Of a DNA stretch of 64,000 nt, positions 26,839-35,973 are shown piece after piece. The stretch covers positions 1-64,000 of the forward strand of contig JBJEIY010000035.1 of assembly GCA_051877515.1 (NCBI GenBank), given 5' to 3'. The notes under the pieces are model-generated. The model was not told the DNA's origin. It ran no database searches and saw only the letters and a list, made by a program, of their open reading frames with translations. This DNA is from XBB1006 sp051877515. Its GTDB lineage: Bacteria; Bacillota; Clostridia; Lachnospirales; Lachnospiraceae. Within the stretch, counting starts at the first letter, position 1. Every line of letters starts with the position of its first letter. Made by a program: the position numbers and the translations under genes.

Positions 26839-28410
26839 TTACCTATCTTTCGTTGTAAATGAAATTCGTGGATCAACTGCAGCCATCAATACGTCTCCTA
26901 ACAGATAAGCCACAACTGACAGGATGGCGTAAAACAAGGTCACACCCACAATAACGCTGTTATCATACTTGTTGATCGCATCAACAAGCAGGCCACCGGC
27001 ACCGGGAACAACATATACTCGCTCCGTAATGATCGCTCCGGTCATGGCAAACAGGATCGTACCGGGAATTCCCTGAATAATAGGAATTGCAGCATTCTTC
27101 AAAATATGCTTGCTAAAGATCTCGCCTTCCGTCAGGCCTTCTGATCTTGCAAATTTAACATAGTCCATATTCATCTGATCGATCATAAAACGGCGTAACC
27201 ATCTCATGACATTTCCGATACTTGGTAACGCCAGCGAAATGATCGGCAGTATATACATCAAGCGGGTTGACTTCTCCAAATCGAAGGTGGTCGGCAATCC
27301 CAGTTTTCCTCCGATTGCTCTAACCAGGAAAATATAGGCCAGAGATGGAACCGCAATAACAATGACGATATAGACTGTACCAATCTTATCTGCCAGCTTA
27401 TCTTTTTTCTTAGACATCAGGATGCCGCAAGGAACAGCAATAAGATATGCCAGAATTGCGGAAAAGATACCGTTTACAAAGGAGAATCCTAATTTGGATT
27501 TCTGTCCTTTGACGATCTGAATGTTGGTATAATCATCTGAAAAACGCTGTTCAATTAGTTTGCTGGATGTTCTGCTTCCGGCAATATAGGTCGCTGTGTG
27601 CAGATCGTCCGCTGATTCTTCCACCAGTCCGGTGGGGAATGTTATGGTAGATTTTACATAACCTCCCTGTGTCTGCACCATAGTATCTGCCACATCAACA
27701 CCCTGATTAACGGAATAAGACTTTCCTAAACTGATGGTGATCAGATTCTGATGCAAATACGGGAACTGGTTGTTAAAATATAACAGATATTTATGCTTGG
27801 TTCCATTTGCCATAATAGCCGGTGCGAATTTGTCCCCACCGTATACCGGGTCATGCAGGGTAAAGATGATCTTTCGTTCTCCCACATCTCCCTTGACCTT
27901 ATGAATATTATCAATCGTTATAAAATTCTTGAAATAATTACCGAGTCTTTTGATCAATGGAATATCTTTGTATGCAAAAAGGGCTGCCTGACCCCCGTCT
28001 GCAACTCTTCTTCCCTTCATCAAAACGGCATCTAACCTTTCAATCGTATATCCCTTTTCCTCATATATATTTGCAAACTCTTCTGCATACTGTTTTGTCA
28101 GAGCAGAGTCCTTGTCCGCAGTTTTTCCCAATGAAACTGCCGCACTTCTTGTTTCCTCATCAATCTCTCCGCTGTCTGCCAGCTCCTGCAGGTAGTCAGC
28201 AAAGGAAACATAGTGCAAATATCCATAATCTTCCCATTTCTTATACTTATATGTAATTTTCTTATTATTATTGATATGAGTAAAGTTAGGGTCTTTGGCA
28301 AAAATCATATTTCTGTCCATAAGACCATAAATCATTATCATAACAATCGCAACCACGATTGCCACAGATATCAGTCCGTGTATTGTTCGTTTCAGTACAT
28401 ATTTTGTCAT
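26839..28410 (-). CDS. oppB: oligopeptide ABC transporter permease, OppB/AmiC type with large external domain
   Basis: A 523-residue permease. The first membrane helix (about 10-32) is followed by some 270 residues that look extracytoplasmic (33-300), then the standard permease core starting at FSFVNGIFSAILAYLIAVP with the EAA-type loop ARSEGLTEGEIFSKHIL. Ordinary OppB proteins are about 310 residues. Streptococcal AmiC also has a long external loop (about 500 residues total), so this is closer to the Ami type. The external domain may contact the large substrate-binding lipoproteins encoded upstream. Confidence 0.9.
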   Translation of the reverse strand: MTKYVLKRTIHGLISVAIVVAIVMIMIYGLMDRNMIFAKDPNFTHINNNKKITYKYKKWEDYGYLHYVSFADYLQELADSGEIDEETRSAAVSLGKTADKDSALTKQYAEEFANIYEEKGYTIERLDAVLMKGRRVADGGQAALFAYKDIPLIKRLGNYFKNFITIDNIHKVKGDVGERKIIFTLHDPVYGGDKFAPAIMANGTKHKYLLYFNNQFPYLHQNLITISLGKSYSVNQGVDVADTMVQTQGGYVKSTITFPTGLVEESADDLHTATYIAGSRTSSKLIEQRFSDDYTNIQIVKGQKSKLGFSFVNGIFSAILAYLIAVPCGILMSKKKDKLADKIGTVYIVIVIAVPSLAYIFLVRAIGGKLGLPTTFDLEKSTRLMYILPIISLALPSIGNVMRWLRRFMIDQMNMDYVKFARSEGLTEGEIFSKHILKNAAIPIIQGIPGTILFAMTGAIITERVYVVPGAGGLLVDAINKYDNSVIVGVTLFYAILSVVAYLLGDVLMAAVDPRISFTTKDR

Positions 28411-28433
28411 AATCGCCCACTCTAATGAATATA

Positions 28434-28468
28434 AACAGGAGAGCAGGCTATCTGCCCACTCTTCTGTT
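28434..28468 (-). promoter_or_regulatory. intercistronic hairpin between oppA1 and oppB
   Basis: On the minus strand AACAG-A-AGAG pairs with CTCT-C-CTGTT around an inner GGGC/GCCT stem. No T-tract follows. It likely protects the upstream oppA mRNA 3' end and lowers expression of the downstream genes, as is common after binding-protein genes. Confidence 0.5.
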
Positions 28469-28492
28469 TTATTGATTTATCTGCTTCTTTTT

Positions 28493-30661
28493 TTAGAAAA
28501 TACCAAGGCTCTTGGTACAATATCCGCTGTAATCCGGCAATAAAGTATTCAAGAACGTTGATGGTTCACCATAATCTGGACTCCATCCGGTAAAATCATA
28601 CATATCGTAGTTCATTTCATATCCGTAGGAACAATAATATCCTGCATAGCCCCAGGTTTCAAAATCAGGAACATCACTGACATCAATCACAACTCTTCCG
28701 CCAAGTGCTTCCTCCATGGACTGCTTATAAGCCTGGGCCCTGTTTTTAAATGCTACGGATGAAGAGTTGTCAGAGTAATCGATGTGAATCGGATGATCTT
28801 CATCAATGGTAATTCCCTGAGCTGCTAATTCTTCTACTGCTTTATCCATTTCAGCCACAGCCTGCTCCGGATTAAACCATCCGTCATATCCGCTACTGGA
28901 GCCGATTCCTTCATCTGCTTCCGGATCGTATGCCTTGATGGGATATCCGTCTGCTTCAATCTGAGCCTGCACCATTTCTCCATAGGAAGTTCCCTTCGGG
29001 AAGGTCACATCTGTTCCGTTAATGGATACGGTAACATCCTTCTCTGTATATACAAGATCTCCAGGGGTGTAGGTATTTCTTAAGCTTATGTACTGTAACT
29101 CTTCTCCTACTTCCTGGGAATTATAGAATCCACGATCGAACGCATAGCATAATGCCAGACGGAAATGCTGGTTCAACATGGCTGCTCTTGTTCTTTCTTT
29201 TTCTTCCTCGCTCTTTAAGGATACGACATCCGACTCATCATTCGCATTTGCATATGCCTGACGGTTCAGATTGTAGTATGCACAGAAGGTTGTTGCATCC
29301 AAAGTAGAAGTTGACACATACTCTTCAAACATGCCATCCTTCTTTGCTGTTTCTACAAGTGAATCCGTTAAGCCACAGTGATCCAAAAGACCGTTCTTCG
29401 TATCATTGTAGAACTTGTTTTCGTCTTTTGCATCGGTACATAAGAAGCTGATCTTCTTGATTGTTACGTTATCTTTATTGTAATAGCTGTCGTTCTGCTC
29501 ATAGATGATACTGTTCTTCTCTGTTGCACTCTTAATGGTGTAAGCGCCACAGTAAGCAATGGAATCAAAATCCTTTCCATATTTGTAATCATCTGCCTGT
29601 GGATCAAATTCGGCACCGAATTTTCCACCTTTGAACTCATAGTATTCTCTGTTCAATGGATAGAATACGCAGTATCCCAACATGCTCATGAAATACGGAA
29701 CCGGTTTCTCTAAGGTGTATTCCAGAGTGTAATCATCCACTGCTTTTACTCCCACCTCATTGAAATCAGTGATATCACCTGCAAGATACTCGGAAGCATT
29801 CTTGATCACACCTTCATACAGGTACTCCATACCTCCCTGTGCATCACACACATGCTGCATACCCGCTACGAAATCATCCGCTGTCAACTCACCAACCTTA
29901 CGCTGCTGGGAATCTACCCATTCGATTCCTTTACGGATATGGAAGGTGTAGGTCAAGCCGTCATCCGACACTTCATAGCTCTCTGCTACTGCCGGCTGAA
30001 GAACATTCTCTTCATCATAACGCATCAACGGATCCACAGTATTGACTACTGCCTGACCATCCGTAGAATAGTAAGATGCCAGACAATCCCAGGTACTTGG
30101 ATCATATGTATACATACGGCTGTAAGTATCTTTTAACTTATAGCCCTTATCTTTTAAAAACTGAATCTCCCACTCCCGGAAGGTTCCGGTTCCTTTGAGC
30201 TCATTCCATTTTGCTCTGATCTCTGTAATATCATCCGCTTTAATAAAATCGGTAGTTACCAGCATCGTATCATACTTGTACTGATCAAATCCCCAAAGTA
30301 CCGGGGAAAAAGAGTAGGGAGCAACTCTGGTCAAACGGAACGTGCCTCCCTCAGCATGCGTTGGAGTAAGGACTCCACTCTCTAACAGCTTTGCTTCCGC
30401 AATCGCCATAAGAGCATAACGCTCATCACTATCCTGGGATTCCAAAGCAACCTGATAAGCATCATAGAAATCTCCCAGAACATAATCATAAATCGCTGAT
30501 GACTGCTCGTCATAGTTCATACCGGACAGATCCAAAGCGCCCTTGGAATCTCCCGAACCATCACTTGCCGCACCGTTGTCTTTCTTGCCGCCGCATGCAC
30601 ACATACTAAATGCTGTGGTTGCCGCAAGCAAGACACACAAAAGTTTTTTCCACTTTTTCAT
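28493..30661 (-). CDS. oppA: peptide-binding lipoprotein OppA, copy 1
   Basis: A 722-residue extracellular solute-binding protein of family 5. The signal peptide KKLLCVLLAATTAFSMCAC ends in a lipobox-like cysteine, followed by a G/K/D/S-rich linker. The body carries LTYTFHIRKGIEWVDSQ, the family 5 signature region, plus AMLNQHFRLALCYAFDR and the late YDMYDFTGWSPDYGEPSTF. It is longer than typical OppA (about 540) and closer in size to the streptococcal AliA/AmiA proteins. I start at MKKWKK because AGGAGG lies just upstream; a longer frame reads through that site. It has its own promoter and precedes oppB. Confidence 0.93.
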   Translation of the reverse strand: MKKWKKLLCVLLAATTAFSMCACGGKKDNGAASDGSGDSKGALDLSGMNYDEQSSAIYDYVLGDFYDAYQVALESQDSDERYALMAIAEAKLLESGVLTPTHAEGGTFRLTRVAPYSFSPVLWGFDQYKYDTMLVTTDFIKADDITEIRAKWNELKGTGTFREWEIQFLKDKGYKLKDTYSRMYTYDPSTWDCLASYYSTDGQAVVNTVDPLMRYDEENVLQPAVAESYEVSDDGLTYTFHIRKGIEWVDSQQRKVGELTADDFVAGMQHVCDAQGGMEYLYEGVIKNASEYLAGDITDFNEVGVKAVDDYTLEYTLEKPVPYFMSMLGYCVFYPLNREYYEFKGGKFGAEFDPQADDYKYGKDFDSIAYCGAYTIKSATEKNSIIYEQNDSYYNKDNVTIKKISFLCTDAKDENKFYNDTKNGLLDHCGLTDSLVETAKKDGMFEEYVSTSTLDATTFCAYYNLNRQAYANANDESDVVSLKSEEEKERTRAAMLNQHFRLALCYAFDRGFYNSQEVGEELQYISLRNTYTPGDLVYTEKDVTVSINGTDVTFPKGTSYGEMVQAQIEADGYPIKAYDPEADEGIGSSSGYDGWFNPEQAVAEMDKAVEELAAQGITIDEDHPIHIDYSDNSSSVAFKNRAQAYKQSMEEALGGRVVIDVSDVPDFETWGYAGYYCSYGYEMNYDMYDFTGWSPDYGEPSTFLNTLLPDYSGYCTKSLGIF

Positions 30662-30733
30662 TCTATTTTTTCCTCCTAAAAAAAGAATAATCACACCGAT
30701 CGACGAGTTTTTCCCTTTTCAGTGCATATATAA

Positions 30734-30763
30734 ACAATAGACCTACCCCCACTGTCTTGTCAA
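30734..30763 (-). promoter_or_regulatory. promoter of oppA copy 1 and the opp operon
   Basis: On the minus strand TTGACA (30763-30758), 18-bp spacer, TATTGT (30739-30734), preceded by an A-tract (AAAAAAGCTTGACA). Confidence 0.7.
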
Positions 30764-30832
30764 GCTTTTTTCACATTCTGTACAAAGATGTCAGTATTGT
30801 CAGACACGGTTCTGGAAAACTGTTTTTCACAC

Positions 30833-30862
30833 AAAAAAGGGCAGCTACACGCCGCCCTTTTC
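30833..30862 (-). terminator. terminator of oppA copy 2
   Basis: AAAAGGGC and GCCCTTTT form the core of an 11-bp stem with one mismatch, followed on the minus strand by TTTTTTG. It separates the two binding-protein genes. Confidence 0.8.
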
Positions 30863-30889
30863 TATCATTCATTTAATACTATGGTCTGT

Positions 30890-33058
30890 TTAGAAGATAC
30901 CAAGGTTCTTAGTACAGTATCCGCTGTAATCCGGTAATAAAGTATTCAGGAATGTTGACGGTTCACCATAGTCAGGACTCCATCCGGTAAAATCATACAT
31001 ATCGTAGTTCATTTCATTTCCATAGGAGCCGTAATATCCGGCATAAGCCCAGGTATCATAGTCGGCTACTACACAGATATTTACAATAACTTTTCCTCCC
31101 AGAGACTTTTCAATACACTGTTTGTATGCATTTGCCTCATTCACATAAGTTGCTGTGGAGGAGTTGGTATCATAATCGATATAAATCGGATGTTCTTCAT
31201 CAATGGTAATTCCCTGTGCTGCCAATTCTTCAATGGCCTGCTCCAGTTCTGCAACTGCCTGTTCCGGATTATACCATCCGTCATATCCGCTACTGGATCC
31301 CGTTCCGTTATCTGCCTCCGGATCATATACCTTCATAGGATATCCATCCGCATCAATCTGTGCCTGAACCATTTCACCATAAGAGGTTCCCTTCGGGAAG
31401 GTTACATCCGTTCCGTTAATGGATATGGTTACATCATTTTCTGTGTATACAAGATTTCCAGGTGTAAAAGTATTTCTTAAGCTTGCGTTTTTCAATTCTT
31501 CTCCTACAACCTGTGCCCGGTAGGATGCACGGTCAAATCCATAGCTTAATGCCAGACGGAAATGCTGATTCAACATAGCAGCCTTGGTTCTTTCCTTCTC
31601 CTCATCACTCTTCGGAGACACTAACTGGGAATCATCGTTGACATTTGCAAATGCCTGACGGTTCAGATTATAGAATGCACAGAAGGTTGTTGCATCCAAT
31701 TGTTTGATATATGCATATTCATCAAATAAACCATCTTTCTTGGCAGTGGTAACCAGAGATTCTGTTAAACCTACTCCATCAAGAACGCCTTTCTTGGCAT
31801 CGGTATAATACTTATTATCATCTGTTGCGTCATTATATAAAAAGCTGATCTTCTTCAATGTCACCTTGTCTTTGTTATAGTAACTGTCATTTGGCTCATA
31901 GATCATACTGTTCTTCTCTGTTGCACTCTTTACAACAAAGGGACCGCAGAAAGCAATGGAGTCATAATCCTTACCATATTTGTAATCATCTGCGGAAGCA
32001 TCAAATTCTGTGCCGAACTTTCCACCCTTGGATACATAATATTCTCTGTTTAATGGATAGAACACACAGTATCCTAACATGGTCATGAAATACGGAACCG
32101 GCTTCTCTAAGGTGTATTCCAGAGTATAATCATCCACTGCTTTTACTCCCACCTGACTGAAATCGGTAACTTCGCCGGAGAGATATTCGGACGCATTCTT
32201 GATCACACCTTCATACAGGTACTCCATACCTCCCTGTGCATCACACACATGCTGCATACCCGCTACGAAATCATCCGCTGTTAACTCACCAACCTTACGC
32301 TGCTGGGAATCTACCCATTCGATTCCTTTGCGGATATGGAAGGTGTAGGTCAAGCCGTCATCCGACACTTCGTAACTCTCTGCCACTGCCGGCTGAAGAA
32401 CATTCTCTTCATCATATCGCATCAAAGGATCTACGGTATTCACAACGGCCTCTGCATCTGTAGTATAATAAGATGCCAGACAATCCCAGGTACTTGGGTC
32501 ATATGTATAAGCTTTGCTAAAGGAATCCTTCAGTTCATATCCCTGCTTATCCAAAAACTCAACCAGCCACTTCCGGAAGGTTCCGGTTCCTTTAAGCTCA
32601 TTCCATTTTGCCCTGATTTCATCTACATCAGCTGATTTGATGTACTCTGTTGCTGTCAGCATGGTATCATATTTGTACTGATCCATACCCCAAAGCACGG
32701 AAGAGTAGGAATACGGAATGACTCTGTTCAAACTGAAAGATCCGCCCACACCATAGATCGGAGTCATGATTCCGGATTCCAACATCTTTGCTTCTGCAAC
32801 CGCCATAAGTGCATAACGCTCATCAACACTCTCAGACGCCAATGCTGTCTGGTATGCATCGTAGAAATCTCCAAGAACATAATCGTAAATTGCTGATGAC
32901 TGTTCATCATAGTTCATGCCGGTCAGATCCAGTTCACCTGCCGCAGAATTACCCGCGTTTCCATCTGTTCCCGAGCTGTCGCCCTTACCGCATGCACACA
33001 TATTAAATGCTGTGGTTGCTGCAAGTAAGACACACAATAGTTTTTTCCACTTCTTCAT
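30890..33058 (-). CDS. oppA: peptide-binding lipoprotein OppA, copy 2
   Basis: A 722-residue family 5 solute-binding lipoprotein, a clear tandem duplicate of copy 1. The signal peptide is nearly identical (TTAFNMCACGKG, lipobox-like cysteine). The mature linker and parts of the ligand-binding lobes differ: the residue after the first shared block, the LDATTFCAFYNL region and the late hinge have many substitutions, while the segment around GIEWVDSQQRKVGELTADD is identical. It has its own promoter and terminator, so it can be expressed apart from copy 1. Two receptors with different peptide preferences feeding one transporter is the likely arrangement. Confidence 0.93.
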   Translation of the reverse strand: MKKWKKLLCVLLAATTAFNMCACGKGDSSGTDGNAGNSAAGELDLTGMNYDEQSSAIYDYVLGDFYDAYQTALASESVDERYALMAVAEAKMLESGIMTPIYGVGGSFSLNRVIPYSYSSVLWGMDQYKYDTMLTATEYIKSADVDEIRAKWNELKGTGTFRKWLVEFLDKQGYELKDSFSKAYTYDPSTWDCLASYYTTDAEAVVNTVDPLMRYDEENVLQPAVAESYEVSDDGLTYTFHIRKGIEWVDSQQRKVGELTADDFVAGMQHVCDAQGGMEYLYEGVIKNASEYLSGEVTDFSQVGVKAVDDYTLEYTLEKPVPYFMTMLGYCVFYPLNREYYVSKGGKFGTEFDASADDYKYGKDYDSIAFCGPFVVKSATEKNSMIYEPNDSYYNKDKVTLKKISFLYNDATDDNKYYTDAKKGVLDGVGLTESLVTTAKKDGLFDEYAYIKQLDATTFCAFYNLNRQAFANVNDDSQLVSPKSDEEKERTKAAMLNQHFRLALSYGFDRASYRAQVVGEELKNASLRNTFTPGNLVYTENDVTISINGTDVTFPKGTSYGEMVQAQIDADGYPMKVYDPEADNGTGSSSGYDGWYNPEQAVAELEQAIEELAAQGITIDEEHPIYIDYDTNSSTATYVNEANAYKQCIEKSLGGKVIVNICVVADYDTWAYAGYYGSYGNEMNYDMYDFTGWSPDYGEPSTFLNTLLPDYSGYCTKNLGIF

Positions 33059-33126
33059 TCTAATTATTTCCTCCCTAAAAAATAATCGAACACTTCACGA
33101 CGTAACACATCGTAGTGCATACCTAA

Positions 33127-33155
33127 ACGATATCCCCATCTCTAAATTTTGTCAA
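33127..33155 (-). promoter_or_regulatory. promoter of oppA copy 2
   Basis: On the minus strand TTGACA (33155-33150), 17-bp spacer, TATCGT (33132-33127). The -10 shares the first three bases and the TAT-x-GT form with the copy 1 promoter. Confidence 0.7.
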
Positions 33156-33254
33156 GGTATTTTCACGCCTCATACACATTTGTAACTTTCTGTTCATAAG
33201 TAATGGCATGACAATTTTACATGCTTTTATAAGGAATAAAAAAGTACAAAACCC

Positions 33255-33282
33255 TTGCAAAAATTGATTATTCTTGTACAAT
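33255..33282 (+). promoter_or_regulatory. promoter of the ABC-F gene
   Basis: TTGCAA (33255-33260), 16-bp spacer, TACAAT (33277-33282), about 58 bp upstream of the start. Confidence 0.7.
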
Positions 33283-33340
33283 AGAAATCGTGACTGTTAC
33301 TTTATGATGCATGATTATTTACAAATAGAAAGGAACTTAT

Positions 33341-34984
33341 ATGATTAGTGCAAACAACGTTTCCCTGCGTTTTGGAAAAAAAGCTCTTTTTGAGGACGTC
33401 AACATCAAATTTACCGAAGGAAACTGCTACGGCATCATTGGTGCTAACGGAGCCGGAAAGTCTACTTTCTTACGAATCCTTTCCGGACAGTTAGAGCCAA
33501 CCGGAGGCGAAGTGGTGATCACGCCCGGTCAGCGTCTTTCTTTCCTGCAGCAGGATCATTTCAAATATGACGAATTTCCGGTACTGGACACCGTCATTAT
33601 GGGAAACCAACGCCTCTATGACATCATGAAAGAAAAAGATGCCATCTATGCCAAAGAAGATTTTTCTGACGAAGATGGTATCCGTGCCAGTGAGCTGGAG
33701 GGTGAATTTGCAGAAATGGACGGCTGGAATGCAGAGTCCGATGCTGCCATGTTATTAAATGGTCTCGGTATTCCCACCGAGCTTCACTACAGCCTCATGA
33801 AAGATCTGGATGGTAATGACAAGGTGAAAGTCCTGTTGGCTCAGGCACTGTTCGGAAATCCGGATATCCTGCTTTTAGACGAGCCCACCAACCACCTGGA
33901 CTTAGATGCCATCGGATGGCTGGAAGAGTTTCTTATCAACTTCGAAAACACTGTGATCGTAGTATCCCATGACCGCTATTTTTTAAATAAGGTGTGTACC
34001 CATACTGCCGATATTGACTACGCCAAGATTCAGTTATATGCGGGAAATTATGATTTCTGGTATGAATCTAGTCAGCTGATGTTAAAACAGATGAAGGAAG
34101 CCAACAAGAAGAAGGAAGAAAAGATCAAAGAACTGCAGGAATTTATTTCCCGCTTTTCCGCCAATGCTTCCAAATCCAAGCAGGCAACCTCCCGTAAGAA
34201 GGCTTTGGAAAAAATCGAACTGGATGAGATCAAACCGTCTTCCAGAAAATATCCTTATATCGATTTCCGTCCTGCAAGAGAGATCGGAAATGAAGTACTG
34301 ACTGTAGAAAACATTTCTAAAACCATTGATGGTGTAAAGGTTCTGGACAATGTTTCCTTTATCGTAGGACATGATGATAAGATCGCTTTTGTAGGTGGAA
34401 ACTCCCTGGCCAAAACCACACTTTTCCAGATCCTGGCAGGGGAAATGGAACCGGATGAAGGAAACTATAAATGGGGAATCACCACTTCCACCTCCTACTT
34501 CCCTAAAGATAACACCAAAATCTTTGAGAACAATGACCTGCAGATTGCAGACTGGCTGACCCAGTTCTCAGAGATCAAGGATGCCACCTATGTACGTGGT
34601 TTCCTGGGAAGAATGCTATTTGCCGGAGATGATGGTGTGAAACGTATGAAGGTTCTCTCCGGTGGTGAAAAAGTGCGTGTGCTATTGTCCCGCATGATGA
34701 TCGAGGCTTCCAATGTACTGATCCTGGATGAACCTACGGACCATCTGGATATGGAGTCCATTACCGCTTTAAATAATGGTATGATCAAATTCCCAGGTGT
34801 ACTGCTGTTTTCCTCCCGTGACCATCAGGTGGTACAGACTACAGCCAACCGGATCATTGAGTTTCTTCCGGACGGCAGCTTTGTGGATAAGATCACCACA
34901 TACGATGAATATCTGGAAAGCGATGAAATGGCTCGTAAGAGAAGTGTTTATACCAAATCTGAAGACGAAGAAAACGACAATTAA
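33341..34984 (+). CDS. ABC-F family ATPase (YkpA/YbiT-like)
   Basis: A 547-residue soluble protein with two ABC domains and no membrane segment, as in ABC-F translation factors that act at the ribosome. Domain 1 has Walker A GANGAGKS (34-41), a signature region LDGNDKVKVLLAQAL (not LSGGQ), and Walker B ILLLDEPTNHLD. A charged linker follows (about 240-300). Domain 2 has GGNSLAKTT (352-360), in which the Walker A glycine before lysine is alanine, then a good LSGGEKVRV signature and VLILDEPTDHLD. The match looks closest to the YkpA/YbiT group. It could be a housekeeping ribosome factor; nothing here indicates antibiotic resistance. Ribosome binding site AAAGGAA. Confidence 0.9.
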   Translation: MISANNVSLRFGKKALFEDVNIKFTEGNCYGIIGANGAGKSTFLRILSGQLEPTGGEVVITPGQRLSFLQQDHFKYDEFPVLDTVIMGNQRLYDIMKEKDAIYAKEDFSDEDGIRASELEGEFAEMDGWNAESDAAMLLNGLGIPTELHYSLMKDLDGNDKVKVLLAQALFGNPDILLLDEPTNHLDLDAIGWLEEFLINFENTVIVVSHDRYFLNKVCTHTADIDYAKIQLYAGNYDFWYESSQLMLKQMKEANKKKEEKIKELQEFISRFSANASKSKQATSRKKALEKIELDEIKPSSRKYPYIDFRPAREIGNEVLTVENISKTIDGVKVLDNVSFIVGHDDKIAFVGGNSLAKTTLFQILAGEMEPDEGNYKWGITTSTSYFPKDNTKIFENNDLQIADWLTQFSEIKDATYVRGFLGRMLFAGDDGVKRMKVLSGGEKVRVLLSRMMIEASNVLILDEPTDHLDMESITALNNGMIKFPGVLLFSSRDHQVVQTTANRIIEFLPDGSFVDKITTYDEYLESDEMARKRSVYTKSEDEENDN

Positions 34985-35008
34985 AAAAACGCATCATGTG
35001 CATAAAGA

Positions 35009-35034
35009 AACAGGGCTGCAAGCCCTGTTTTTTT
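35009..35034 (+). terminator. Rho-independent terminator of the ABC-F gene
   Basis: AACAGGGCT, loop GCA, AGCCCTGTT, then a run of T. It is partly bidirectional, since the convergent YbaK-like gene ends at 35040. Confidence 0.9.
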
Positions 35035-35039
35035 GCGGA

Positions 35040-35600
35040 TCAATCATCCTGCCCGCATCCTAATTCCACCACCAGATAATCATGGTGGATCCTTGGAAGA
35101 AATTTTTCAAGAATATCCTGCATACCCAGTCTTAAACTGGAGGTATTGATGCAGGGATGACAGCCAAACCGGTCTGCTGCAAGCAGATCCCTGTCAATCA
35201 GCAGCTGCACATGATTTTCCGCATCATTCATAAGTCCAAGTACGCTCACAGACCCCGGCGTAATGTCCAAGTATTCCTCCATAAACTCTGCCGGAGCAAA
35301 AGAAAGCCTGGGACTGCCTATCTGATGGGAGATTTCTTTGGTCTTGAATTTCTTATCATCCCGGATCATTAAAAGATAAAATCTGGTTTTCTGTGCATTA
35401 CATAGAAAAAGATTCTTACAGATTACTGCCGGTGCCAGCACTTTGTCGATCTCGGCACAGGCCTCCATGGTCATGGCTTCCTCATGATCCACCCGGTCAT
35501 ACGCAATCCCCAATTCATCCAACAGATCATAGGTGCGGATTTCCTTGTCCAATCTTCCTTCGCAGTTTTTCGGTCGTCCATTTTCCAATTTTAATCCCAT
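35040..35600 (-). CDS. YbaK/ProX-type prolyl-tRNA editing domain protein
   Basis: A 186-residue free-standing editing protein of the YbaK/INS family, which deacylates mischarged tRNA such as Ala-tRNA(Pro). Visible landmarks are VDHEEAMTMEACAEIDK, ICKNLFLCNAQK and YLLMIRDDKKF, GSPRLSFAPAEFMEEYLDI, TPGSVSVLGLMND, and the late CHPCINTSSLRL. These match the PrdX/ProXp-ala group. I start at MGLKLENGR because it has an AGAGG site and lies just after the yraN stop; a longer frame extends into yraN. It ends the lepB-to-yraN run. Confidence 0.88.
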   Translation of the reverse strand: MGLKLENGRPKNCEGRLDKEIRTYDLLDELGIAYDRVDHEEAMTMEACAEIDKVLAPAVICKNLFLCNAQKTRFYLLMIRDDKKFKTKEISHQIGSPRLSFAPAEFMEEYLDITPGSVSVLGLMNDAENHVQLLIDRDLLAADRFGCHPCINTSSLRLGMQDILEKFLPRIHHDYLVVELGCGQDD

Positions 35601-35616
35601 ACTCTTAACCTCTGCT

Positions 35617-35961
35617 CTATAAACAATACTCAAAGGCATCCCGGATGATCTGGTACTGCTGCCCGCGGATAGCCACCACATCAAACCTGCAGTTTCCTTC
35701 ATAGTGTTTCCGATAACAATAGTCCCTGGCTGCCCGGCAGATGTGTTGCTGTTTCCGTCCGTTCACCGCTTCCTGGGGAAGAGTCTCTGTATCCTGACGG
35801 AATTTTACTTCCACAAATACCAGATCCCCACCTTCACGGGCAATGATATCCACTTCCCCGGTCCGGCAACGATAGTTAAACTCCAAAATCTCATAACCGT
35901 GTAATTCCAGCAGTTTACCTGCCAGTTGCTCCTTGGCGGTACCAACCTGCCGTTTATTCAA
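35617..35961 (-). CDS. YraN/UPF0102 family protein
   Basis: A 114-residue protein of a conserved family resembling Holliday-junction-resolvase/endonuclease folds. The core motif GYEILEFNYRCRTGEVDIIARE, then LVFVEVKFR gives the E-x-D...E-x-K layout of PD-(D/E)xK nucleases. The conserved QEAVNGRKQQHICRAA stretch follows. Its cellular role is not established. It lies between the FlhB-like gene and the editing protein. Confidence 0.88.
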   Translation of the reverse strand: MNKRQVGTAKEQLAGKLLELHGYEILEFNYRCRTGEVDIIAREGGDLVFVEVKFRQDTETLPQEAVNGRKQQHICRAARDYCYRKHYEGNCRFDVVAIRGQQYQIIRDAFEYCL

Positions 35962-35973
35962 GCTTTTATCCTC

